Part shown: positions 1 to 6,826 of the stretch, one piece after another
How positions within the stretch are numbered: the stretch's first letter is position 1
How the letters are laid out: every line of letters starts with the position of its first letter
From: Salinimicrobium xinjiangense DSM 19287
GTDB lineage: Bacteria; Bacteroidota; Bacteroidia; Flavobacteriales; Flavobacteriaceae
DNA: 64,000 nucleotides
Reading direction: 5' to 3'
NCBI RefSeq assembly: GCF_000423585.1
Contig: NZ_AUIG01000017.1
Location: 1 to 64,000 of the forward strand
Translations under genes and position numbers: made by a program
The notes under the pieces: generated by a model
Seen by the model: the letters and a program-made list of their open reading frames with translations, nothing else
Databases searched by the model: none
Told to the model about the DNA's origin: nothing

Positions 1-6
1 GTCAAA

Positions 7-80
7 GGGTGATTAGCTCAGCTGGTTCAGAGCACTACCTCGACAAGGTAGGGTCACTGGTTCGAACCCAGTATCACCCA
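7..80 (+). tRNA. tRNA-Val (anticodon GAC)
   Basis: A full cloverleaf can be folded. The 7-bp acceptor stem GGGTGAT/ATCACCC is followed by a D-arm with GCTC/GAGC, an anticodon stem CTACC/GGTAG around the loop TCGACAA, a four-base variable region GGTC, and a T-arm ACTGG/CCAGT with loop TTCGAAC. The discriminator base is A80 and CCA is not encoded. The anticodon GAC reads valine codons GUC and GUU. Position 33 is C instead of the nearly universal U, and the variable region is one base shorter than usual. I think similar tRNA-Val genes occur in other Flavobacteriia, but that is from memory. Confidence 0.93.
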
Positions 81-128
81 CAAAATGGAAGCTCCAATTT
101 CCAAAAAAGAAATTCCAATTTTTGTTTC

Positions 129-161
129 AAACCTCACAGGTCTCAAAGACCTGTGAGGTTT
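129..161. repeat. Perfect stem-loop, 14-bp stem, T-rich flank
   Basis: AAACCTCACAGGTC (129-142) pairs perfectly with GACCTGTGAGGTTT (148-161) around the loop TCAAA, and T residues continue to 164. It could terminate transcription downstream of tRNA-Val. A sister palindrome of the same design lies at 424-456, and a weaker relative lies between purE and purK at 26854-26885. That makes a dispersed palindromic repeat at least as likely as a dedicated terminator. Confidence 0.75.
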
Positions 162-182
162 TTTATTGATGTTATATATGCC

Positions 183-364
183 GCTCCTCCGGAGCTCCCG
201 CATCTAACTTCTATACAGTTCTATAAATATATCGCTCCTCCGGAGCTCCTGCTTGTTGTAAATATTCCGCTCCTTCGGAGTTAAGGTAGAAAAAGGGAGG
301 TGTAACAATGATTTCCCAATAGCCTGAAGGGCTATCATTTAAAAGCCCGGGGCCAACGCCCCGG
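183..364. repeat. Island of short GC-rich palindromic repeats
   Basis: The 16-mer GCTCCTCCGGAGCTCC occurs exactly at 183-198 and 234-249, with a decayed copy GCTCCTTCGGAGTT at 269-282. Further on come a small hairpin AGCC/GGCT (321-324/330-333) and a GC-rich hairpin CCGGGGC/GCCCCGG (347-353/358-364, loop CAAC). No credible gene covers the stretch 81-531, and reading frames across it have no recognisable content. The composition is much richer in GC than the neighbouring spacers. It resembles REP-type elements that IS200-like RAYT transposases mobilise in Bacteroidota, but no transposase is present and the assignment is by resemblance only. Confidence 0.55.
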
Positions 365-423
365 AATAAAATAAGATGAGATAACCAGCCTGTAAGGTTG
401 GAACAATATGAGAAGAAGTATGC

Positions 424-456
424 AAACCTAACAGATCTCAAAGACCTGTTAGGTTT
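424..456. repeat. Second stem-loop of the 129-161 type
   Basis: AAACCTAACAGATC (424-437) pairs with GACCTGTTAGGTTT (443-456) with one mismatch around TCTCA-like loop bases, followed by a run of T to 460. It shares the arrangement and much of the sequence of the palindrome at 129-161. The two flank the GC-rich repeat island on either side. On the minus strand it lies about 75 bases beyond the murF stop. Confidence 0.7.
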
Positions 457-500
457 TTTTAATTTATCAGAGGAGGCTTAATCTGAACTTTTAATTTTTT

Positions 501-531
501 GAACCTTGAACCTTGAACCTTGAACCTTGAA
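501..531. repeat. Heptamer tandem repeat (GAACCTT x4)
   Basis: Four perfect copies of GAACCTT are followed by a partial GAA. The array ends directly against the murF stop codon, whose complement begins at 532. It lies outside the coding region, so copy-number change here would not alter MurF. No function is evident. Confidence 0.85.
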
Positions 532-1812
532 TTATAGTAAATCCAATACCCGCTCTAATGCCATACCTCTTGAACCCTTGATTAGAATCGAGCCTGCATT
601 AAATTCAGATGGCTGGAACCACTCCTTAAAATCTTCAAAGCTTTCAAATTTCTTCACTTTTCCTGAGGAGGAGGTGGTGTTATAAAAATTTGATCCAATC
701 AGGTATATTTTGTCTATGTCGGCATTCTCATAATCCTCCACCAACTGTTGATGCTCATCCTTAGCCATAGCCCCCAATTCAAACATATCACCCAGGATGG
801 CTATTTTTGGAGCGAGATCTATACTGCTGAGGTTGTGTAAAGCGGCAGCCATGCTTGAGGGATTGGCGTTATAGGCATCCATAATGATCTTTCTGTTGTC
901 CTTTAATATGATCTGGGAACGGTTGTTCTGCGGGATATATTCCTCCAGGGCCTTTGCGACCTCTTCTGTGGGAATTTCAAAATAAGTGGCAATAGCGTAA
1001 GCTGCCGCCATATTGGTGCTGTTGTAGGCACCGGAAAGATTCCCAACAATAGTTCTTCCTCCTGCTTCTATTCCCGCGAAAGAGTCCCTGCTGATGTATT
1101 TCACGTGTACATCTGCATCGGGCGTGGAGCCAAAACTGAAAATTTTGGAATATTCTGTTTCCTGTTTTTGAAGTGGGTCATTCAGGTTCAGGAAAAGAAG
1201 CTTTCCTGATTTTTTAATATGTTGATATAATTCTTTCTTGCCTTTTATGACACCTTCTACACCTCGAAATCCTTCCAGATGTGCCTTGCCAAAGTTCGTG
1301 ATGTAACCAAAATCGGGAGTTGCGATGTTACACAGGAAAGAGATCTCCTCCTGGTGGTTGGCTCCCATTTCAACAATTCCGATTTCGGTATCGGAAGTCA
1401 TCGAAAGCAGGGTGAGCGGAACTCCAATATGATTATTCAGGTTGCCTGCAGTTGCCACAGTTCTGAACCTTTTGGACAGTGCAGCATGGATCAACTCTTT
1501 ACTTGTTGTCTTGCCATTACTGCCGGTTAGTGCAAGAATAGGAAGGGCCAGATGTTTTCTATGGAATGCTGCCAGATCTTGCAGTGTCTTCAGACTATCA
1601 TCTACTTGGATGAATCGATGGTCATCCTGCGGGAGATCCTCATCTATGACTGCATAGGATGCACCTTTTTGAAGTGCTTCAGCAGCAAATTCGTTGGCGT
1701 TAAAATTTGCTCCCTTTAAGGCAAAAAATATGCTGTTTGATTTGATCTTCCTGGTATCTGTACTAATGCCTGTGCTTTCCAGGAAAAGCCGGTGAAGTTG
1801 TTCTATGTTCAT
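532..1812 (-). CDS. murF: UDP-N-acetylmuramoyl-tripeptide--D-Ala-D-Ala ligase MurF
   Basis: MurF adds D-alanyl-D-alanine to UDP-MurNAc-tripeptide in the cytoplasm, the last step in making the soluble peptidoglycan precursor. The 426-residue protein has the three-domain Mur ligase layout: an N-terminal substrate domain, a central ATPase with the P-loop GSNGKTT at residues 97-103, and a C-terminal ligase domain with the DAYNANPSS stretch typical of MurF. Length is normal for the family. It starts at an ATG at 1812, downstream of gldJ on the same strand. A strong hairpin separates the two genes, so co-transcription would need read-through. gldJ and murF are neighbours in other Flavobacteriia too, as far as I recall. 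Confidence 0.95.
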   Translation of the reverse strand: MNIEQLHRLFLESTGISTDTRKIKSNSIFFALKGANFNANEFAAEALQKGASYAVIDEDLPQDDHRFIQVDDSLKTLQDLAAFHRKHLALPILALTGSNGKTTSKELIHAALSKRFRTVATAGNLNNHIGVPLTLLSMTSDTEIGIVEMGANHQEEISFLCNIATPDFGYITNFGKAHLEGFRGVEGVIKGKKELYQHIKKSGKLLFLNLNDPLQKQETEYSKIFSFGSTPDADVHVKYISRDSFAGIEAGGRTIVGNLSGAYNSTNMAAAYAIATYFEIPTEEVAKALEEYIPQNNRSQIILKDNRKIIMDAYNANPSSMAAALHNLSSIDLAPKIAILGDMFELGAMAKDEHQQLVEDYENADIDKIYLIGSNFYNTTSSSGKVKKFESFEDFKEWFQPSEFNAGSILIKGSRGMALERVLDLL

Positions 1813-1825
1813 TGAATAAAACTAT

Positions 1826-1853
1826 AAAAAAAGCCCTAATCAAATTAGGGCTT
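1826..1853 (-). terminator. Intrinsic terminator after gldJ
   Basis: AAGCCCTAAT (1831-1840) and ATTAGGGCTT (1844-1853) form a perfect 10-bp stem with a three-base loop. Read on the minus strand the stem is followed by a run of seven T. It sits between the gldJ stop and the murF start, so it fits termination of the gldJ transcript. Confidence 0.85.
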
Positions 1854-1876
1854 ATATAAAATTTATGGTTTCGTTT

Positions 1877-3538
1877 CTAATTCTTTGCTGTCTTGTTCTT
1901 CTTCAAAGATTTAGAACCAACTCTTGACATTGCATTTCTAAAGCCAATATAATCTGTGGCCATATCCTGAGGGAAATATCTTCTCTGTGCAGGATCAAGC
2001 CAGTATGCCCGGTCTCTCCATGAACCACCTTTGTAAACTCTTACATTGTCATCAACAAGGGTAGTACGTCCGGTTGACTGATCATACTGAAGGCTTTGTC
2101 CTCCAAGACTGTCTACCGTTGCAGTGTGCACGGGAGAGTTGTACATACGTTGAGTAGGATCGGCATCGCCTTCATTCCCAAAGGTGTTATAGTAGCGGGT
2201 AGATCTCCTGTCCCCATCACGGAAGTTTCTATTGTCACTCTCGTTAAAGTTTGATCTCAGGTAAGTATCTTCCGGGGTAATAGGAACTGTTTTAATTTCC
2301 CCCGGCAGGTTTCTTGCTACAATTCTTCCGTTGCTTAAAGTGTCATATTCAATTTCATCTACTCCCAGAACCTTTACAGTTCCGTCTTCAGTAATTTCGT
2401 GTTTTGTGTAAACATTTCCGCGGTAGTAGTTGAAATCATTGAATTCGTCATCTACGATTGGACGGTAAACATCTGCAACCCATTCGGCTACATTTCCTGC
2501 CATATCGTAAAGCCCGAAATCATTTGGTTCATAAGATTTAACTTCGGCAGTAATATCGGCACCATCATCGCTCCACCCCGCAATTCCCCCATAATCACCA
2601 TCTCCCTGTTTGAAGTTGGCCATTTGATCTCCACGTCTTTTGGCATCTCCGCTTCGGGTGTACTGGCTATCCCACGGATATTTTTTTCTTCCGCGGTAAA
2701 CGTTGTAATTTCTGATACCTACAAGAGCAAGAGCTGCATATTCCCATTCCGCTTCCGTAGGAAGACGATATTCCGGAAGCAGAACTCCGTGTTTTCTTTG
2801 TACATATAGGTTGGTACTGTCTGCAGTCATGAATCGGTCAGCTTTATTACCGCCACGAACAAGACTATCACTTCCGCCGTAAACCTGACTTGGAGCATTT
2901 AAATAAGTCTCAGAGCTAAAACCTTGACCCGGTTCTGCGGCGAAACGTGCGCCTTTGGCAGTGAAACCTTCTTTTTCCAGCCTGAGTTCATTTACCCTGT
3001 CTGTTCTCCACTTACTGAATTCTACAGCCTGTATCCAGCTAACTCCTACTACAGGATAGTTTGCATAGGCAGGATGCCGCAGGTAGTTATTGGTCATGGT
3101 CTCATTATAGCCCAATCTGTTTCTCCAAACAAGAGTATCGGGCAATGCACCAAGATAAATATTCCGGTAACGGGGTTCACTTGGAGGATAAACTCTTTTC
3201 AGGTAGTCCAGATATTCCAGATACATGAGGTTGGTAACTTCAGTTTCATCCATGTAAAAGGATTGCACATGCTGTTGAGTGGGGGTATTGTTCCAGTCAT
3301 GCATCACATCGTCCTGAACACGACCCATAGTAAATGTACCTCCTTCAACAAACACCAGGCCAGGCCCGGCTTCCTGCTCATCGTAGTCGGCGTTGTAATT
3401 GAAACCGCCTTCCTTGGAATTTATATCCCAACCTGTGGCGCGGGAATTATCCTTGTAATCCCTCGAGTTGTTACAGCTAAATAGACCAACACTTACAGCG
3501 ATGGCAAAAAGAGCTTTTACAGCAACCTTATTTCTCAT
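1877..3538 (-). CDS. gldJ: Gliding motility lipoprotein GldJ
   Basis: GldJ is an outer-membrane-associated lipoprotein needed for gliding and for stability of the type IX secretion motor. It has the fold of formylglycine-generating enzyme (FGE/SUMF1) but is not known to be an enzyme. The 553-residue product starts at ATG 3538, preferred over a GTG two codons upstream. A signal peptide ends in the lipobox LFSC with Cys22. FGE-type stretches follow: FVEGGTFTMGR, LPTEAEWEYAA, DMAGNVAEWVADVY, and near the C-terminus VYKGGSWRDRAYWLDP and DYIGFRNA. The length matches GldJ. It is divergent from porV, another T9SS gene. Confidence 0.95.
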   Translation of the reverse strand: MRNKVAVKALFAIAVSVGLFSCNNSRDYKDNSRATGWDINSKEGGFNYNADYDEQEAGPGLVFVEGGTFTMGRVQDDVMHDWNNTPTQQHVQSFYMDETEVTNLMYLEYLDYLKRVYPPSEPRYRNIYLGALPDTLVWRNRLGYNETMTNNYLRHPAYANYPVVGVSWIQAVEFSKWRTDRVNELRLEKEGFTAKGARFAAEPGQGFSSETYLNAPSQVYGGSDSLVRGGNKADRFMTADSTNLYVQRKHGVLLPEYRLPTEAEWEYAALALVGIRNYNVYRGRKKYPWDSQYTRSGDAKRRGDQMANFKQGDGDYGGIAGWSDDGADITAEVKSYEPNDFGLYDMAGNVAEWVADVYRPIVDDEFNDFNYYRGNVYTKHEITEDGTVKVLGVDEIEYDTLSNGRIVARNLPGEIKTVPITPEDTYLRSNFNESDNRNFRDGDRRSTRYYNTFGNEGDADPTQRMYNSPVHTATVDSLGGQSLQYDQSTGRTTLVDDNVRVYKGGSWRDRAYWLDPAQRRYFPQDMATDYIGFRNAMSRVGSKSLKKNKTAKN

Positions 3539-3713
3539 ATACACAATGTCTTTTGTAGCAATTTTGGCTTTGCAATATAGTAATTAACGTAAAACTATCA
3601 AGTTTATTTCAGTAGAAACAAGAACTTGTAGTTTCCTGTAAATCTTTATGATAACGGAAGTTTTAAGTTTATATTTTATAGTGTTACAATAACTTATCCC
3701 TCACTAATCCGGG

Positions 3714-3721
3714 CAAAAGTA
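3714..3721 (-). promoter_or_regulatory. Possible -7 box for gldJ
   Basis: CAAAAGTA on the plus strand reads TACTTTTG on the minus strand, matching the Bacteroidota TAnnTTTG box. It would give a leader of about 160 bases before gldJ. No good -33 TTTG lies at the right distance. Confidence 0.3.
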
Positions 3722-3932
3722 ATGGTTTTTTACAACAATTTAATTTCTTTGTACCTGCTCCCGGCTTTTATTGATGAAGCTAACATAGCAATTTTCAACA
3801 GGCGGCAATACTTTTTATTTCAAAGATTTTTGTGAAAATCTTGGTTTAGATATAAGCTTCTGTTAAATTAAACGTTATGTTAGAATAAAATGGAGAAATT
3901 CGGCTATCAGAATAAATTTTAAACTTTTCGGG

Positions 3933-3940
3933 TATATTTG
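3933..3940 (+). promoter_or_regulatory. -7 promoter box for porV
   Basis: TATATTTG matches TAnnTTTG and ends 18 bases before the ATG at 3959. Its position rules against the upstream in-frame TTG at 3938 as the start, because that codon lies inside the box. No clear -33 element is visible. Confidence 0.55.
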
Positions 3941-3958
3941 TTAATTATTACCAGTCTT

Positions 3959-5116
3959 ATGAAAAAATTATCACTCTTAACTTTATCGGCAATACTGCTG
4001 TTTTGTGGAAAGGCTCAGGCCCAGGAAGAGCAGGATCGCGTAATTACCACGGCTGTCCCCTTTTTATTAATAGCTGCAGATGCCCGTGCAGCAGGAATGG
4101 GTGACCAGGGGGTTGCAACACCGGTTGATGCTTTTTCCCAGCAGTGGAACCCGGCGAAATATGTTTTTGCAGAGAGTCAGCAGGGATTTGGAGTGACTTA
4201 TACTCCTTATTTGAGTGAGCTGGTAAATGATATTTTCCTCGGAAATATTACCTATTATAATAGGATAAGCGAAAGAAGTGCCTTTGGAGCCAGTTTTAAA
4301 TATTTTAGTCTGGGAAATATTGAGGCGCGTGATACGCCCGATGATCTTCCGTTAATTTTAAGTCCGAATGAATTTACGCTGGATCTTTCTTATTCTTTGA
4401 GATTAAGTGAGAGGTTTTCTATGGCGGTTGCCGGTAGATTTTTAAGGTCCGATCTTAAACTTGCTCCGGTTGATGCAGACGCTACTGCTGCAAATACCTT
4501 TGGTGTTGATGTAACGGCATATTACCAGAGTGACAGGATCGATTTTACTCAATTCGATGGAAGGTGGCGAGCAGGTCTTGCTGTTTCTAACGTAGGTCCA
4601 AAAATTAAATATGATGAAGGTGGGCAGGAGAATTTCATTCCCACAAATCTAAAGCTGGGAGGTGGTTTTGATTTTATTCTGGATAATCAAAACCGGATTG
4701 GAACTTACCTGGAGTTTAACAAACTACTCGTGCCAACTCCTCAGGATTTTAACGGAGATGGACAAATTGGGCCCGAAGACAATGAAGAATATAACTCCAT
4801 AGGTGCCATTGAAGGAATATTTAAATCTTTTGGTGATGCACCCGATGGTTTTAGTGAGGAGCTAAAGGAGATTACATATGCTTTGGGAGCCGAATATGTT
4901 TATGATGATATTTTTTCACTTAGAACGGGTTATTTCCATGAAAGTCCTGAAAAAGGTTCAAGAGAGTTTATTTCTTTTGGTGCCGGTTTTAAATACACAG
5001 TAGTGAATATAGATATTTCCTATCTCTTCTCAACGTCTCAGGTGGTGAGTCCGCTGGAAGGAACCTTACGTTTTGGTCTAACCTTTAACTTCGGAAGCCA
5101 GTATAATGAATACTAA
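3959..5116 (+). CDS. porV: Type IX secretion outer-membrane protein PorV
   Basis: PorV (LptO) is an outer-membrane beta-barrel that receives T9SS cargo from the SprA translocon and shuttles it to the PorU sortase for anchoring. The 385-residue product has a signal peptide ending near AQAQEEQ and the PorV opening VPFLLIAADARAAGMGDQGV, followed by QQWNPAKY. Alternating beta-strand segments run to a C-terminus ending in NFGSQYNEY. ATG 3959 is chosen because a promoter box covers the earlier in-frame TTG. porV sits divergently from gldJ, as expected, but without porU before it. No typical terminator is strong here, only a weak hairpin at 5181-5206. Confidence 0.93.
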   Translation: MKKLSLLTLSAILLFCGKAQAQEEQDRVITTAVPFLLIAADARAAGMGDQGVATPVDAFSQQWNPAKYVFAESQQGFGVTYTPYLSELVNDIFLGNITYYNRISERSAFGASFKYFSLGNIEARDTPDDLPLILSPNEFTLDLSYSLRLSERFSMAVAGRFLRSDLKLAPVDADATAANTFGVDVTAYYQSDRIDFTQFDGRWRAGLAVSNVGPKIKYDEGGQENFIPTNLKLGGGFDFILDNQNRIGTYLEFNKLLVPTPQDFNGDGQIGPEDNEEYNSIGAIEGIFKSFGDAPDGFSEELKEITYALGAEYVYDDIFSLRTGYFHESPEKGSREFISFGAGFKYTVVNIDISYLFSTSQVVSPLEGTLRFGLTFNFGSQYNEY

Positions 5117-5180
5117 CAGCTTCCTGTGATATTCACTGTATATTTTCATTAACTTTACATCCTTAAAAAGCAGATCAATA

Positions 5181-5206
5181 CTCCCGGACTTTATAAGTTG
5201 CGGGAG
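5181..5206 (+). terminator. Weak hairpin after porV
   Basis: CTCCCG (5181-5186) pairs with CGGGAG (5201-5206), with a 14-base loop and a short T stretch after it. It may end the porV transcript or lie in the leader of the next gene. The stem is short, so this is tentative. Confidence 0.4.
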
Positions 5207-5230
5207 CTTTCATCTTTAGAAATATCATAA

Positions 5231-5713
5231 ATGAAAAAAATTACCATAAGTGCCGATCTAGAGATCTATGATTCGGAAGCAGAATTACCGAATGATGTGC
5301 AGGATCTAATGACAGAAGCCATAGAAGCGAGAGAAAAATCGTATTCTCCTTATTCAAAATTTAAAGTTGGAGCCGCAATTCTTATGGAAAATGGAGAGGT
5401 GGTTACAGGGAGCAATCAGGAGAATGCATCATACCCTGCAGGCTTATGTGCCGAGAGGACTGCCATTTTTTACGCAGGTGCGAAATATCCGGAGATAAAA
5501 ATTACAAAAATGGCCCTTACTGCCCGTTCTGAAAATCATCAGGTTGAAGTACCTACTCCTCCCTGCGGCTCTTGCCGGCAAGCTATTGCAGAGTATGAAG
5601 TGAAGCAGGAACAACCCATTGAAATATATTTTATGGGGGAGAAGGGTAAGATTGTAAAAGCCAATTCTATCTCAGATTTATTGCCGCTTATCTTCGACAA
5701 TTCTTATCTATAA
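5231..5713 (+). CDS. cdd: Cytidine deaminase
   Basis: This enzyme hydrolyses cytidine or deoxycytidine to uridine or deoxyuridine plus ammonia in pyrimidine salvage, using a catalytic zinc. The 160-residue protein carries the CDA signature: the stretch GLCAERTAIFYAGA supplies the Cys ligand and catalytic Glu, and PPCGSCRQ supplies the two other Cys ligands. SYSPYSKFKVGAA is the family's N-terminal substrate-binding segment. The length is at the upper end for homotetrameric bacterial Cdd because of an N-terminal extension of about 25 residues. It lies alone between porV and pdhA. Confidence 0.93.
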   Translation: MKKITISADLEIYDSEAELPNDVQDLMTEAIEAREKSYSPYSKFKVGAAILMENGEVVTGSNQENASYPAGLCAERTAIFYAGAKYPEIKITKMALTARSENHQVEVPTPPCGSCRQAIAEYEVKQEQPIEIYFMGEKGKIVKANSISDLLPLIFDNSYL

Positions 5714-5765
5714 CGATTTCGCGGTTTTTAAGGTAGAAACTGTTTTCAATTCCTTTTGAAAATAG

Positions 5766-5773
5766 TATTTTTG
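5766..5773 (+). promoter_or_regulatory. -7 promoter box for pdhA-pdhC
   Basis: TATTTTTG matches TAnnTTTG and lies 48 bases before the pdhA start. No convincing -33 element is seen at the usual spacing. Confidence 0.5.
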
Positions 5774-5821
5774 TGTTTCTCTTGGCGGAAGCATTGCTTA
5801 GCCTTAAAAAATAGTAGTTAA

Positions 5822-6820
5822 ATGAAGAAAATTACAAAAGCCACTTACCTTAAGTGGTATGAGGAGATGCTGTTTTGGCGTAAGTTTGAGGACAAACTGG
5901 CCCAGGTTTATATTCAGCAAAAAGTAAGAGGTTTTTTACACCTGTATAACGGTCAGGAGGCTATTCTTGCGGGAGCTCTGCACGTTATGGATCTTTCGAA
6001 AGATAAAATGATCACTGCTTATCGTAATCATGTGCAGCCAATTGGTATGGGAGTTGATCCCAAAAAAGTTATGGCCGAATTGTATGGTAAGAAAACCGGA
6101 ACTTCCATGGGAATGGGTGGTTCCATGCATATCTTCTCCAAAGAACACCGCTTCTATGGTGGACATGGGATAGTAGGAGGACAAATTCCTCTGGGTGCGG
6201 GGCTTGCCTTTGCCGATAAATACTTTAAAAGAGATGCTGTAACCCTAACCTTTTTAGGAGATGGAGCTGCAAGACAAGGTTCACTACACGAAACTTTTAC
6301 AATGGCTGTGAAATGGAATCTGCCCGTGGTCTTCTGTGTGGAAAATAATGGCTATGCGATGGGAACATCTGTAGCCCGAACTTCCAAGAGTACAGAGATC
6401 TGGAAACTTGGATTGGGATATGATATGCCTTGTGGTCCTGTAGATGCAATGAATCCCGAAAAGGTAGCGGAAGCCCTGGATGAGGCTATAGTGCGTGCCC
6501 GTAAGGGAGAAGGTCCTACCTTCCTTGAATTAAAGACATACCGTTACCGCGGTCACTCAATGAGTGATGCCCAGCAGTATCGTACTAAAGAAGAGGTTGC
6601 CGAATATCAGAAGATAGATCCAATCACTCAGGTAAAGGACATCCTTAAGGAAAAGAAATACGCCACAGATAAGGAGATCAAGGAAATGGACAAGCGCGTG
6701 AAAGACCTGGTGGCCGAATGTGAGAAGTTTGCTGAAGAATCTGAATTTCCTGAAATTCAGACGATGTATGACGTGGTCTATGAGCAAAAAGATTATCCGT
6801 TTTTACCCCATAAATTATAA
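5822..6820 (+). CDS. pdhA: Pyruvate dehydrogenase E1 component, alpha subunit
   Basis: E1 alpha binds thiamine diphosphate and, with E1 beta, decarboxylates pyruvate and passes the acetyl group to the E2 lipoyl arm. The 332-residue protein has the family landmarks: YRNHVQPIGMG near the N-terminus, GGSMHIFSKEHRFYGGHGIVG, and the TPP/Mg motif GDGAARQGSLHE ending in ENNGYAMGT. The phosphorylation-loop-like YRYRGHSMSDAQ follows. The E2 gene begins seven bases downstream, so the two are one transcript. The E1 beta and E3 genes are not in this window and must lie elsewhere, a split I believe is common in Flavobacteriia. Confidence 0.95.
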   Translation: MKKITKATYLKWYEEMLFWRKFEDKLAQVYIQQKVRGFLHLYNGQEAILAGALHVMDLSKDKMITAYRNHVQPIGMGVDPKKVMAELYGKKTGTSMGMGGSMHIFSKEHRFYGGHGIVGGQIPLGAGLAFADKYFKRDAVTLTFLGDGAARQGSLHETFTMAVKWNLPVVFCVENNGYAMGTSVARTSKSTEIWKLGLGYDMPCGPVDAMNPEKVAEALDEAIVRARKGEGPTFLELKTYRYRGHSMSDAQQYRTKEEVAEYQKIDPITQVKDILKEKKYATDKEIKEMDKRVKDLVAECEKFAEESEFPEIQTMYDVVYEQKDYPFLPHKL

Positions 6821-6826
6821 ATAATT

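Larger units (their letters stand above)
3539..3958. other. gldJ-porV divergent intergenic region
   Basis: This 420-bp AT-rich spacer holds the promoters of two divergent T9SS genes and no credible coding sequence. In Flavobacterium johnsoniae, as I recall it, porU (about 1,100-1,200 residues) lies between gldJ and porV. There is no room for it here, and no recognisable remnant. Confidence 0.7.

Noticed and set aside
1-531. Integrative element attached to tRNA-Val
   Set aside because: There is no integrase and no repeat of the tRNA 3' end downstream within the window. The island is only short palindromes.
2399-3484. Two plus-strand reading frames of 136 and 186 codons opposite gldJ
   Set aside because: They lie wholly inside the well-supported gldJ gene in an antisense frame, show no domain or signal, and have no start context.
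3539-3958. Degraded porU fragment between gldJ and porV
   Set aside because: No reading frame gives a stretch resembling a C25 peptidase. The spacer is AT-rich promoter DNA.
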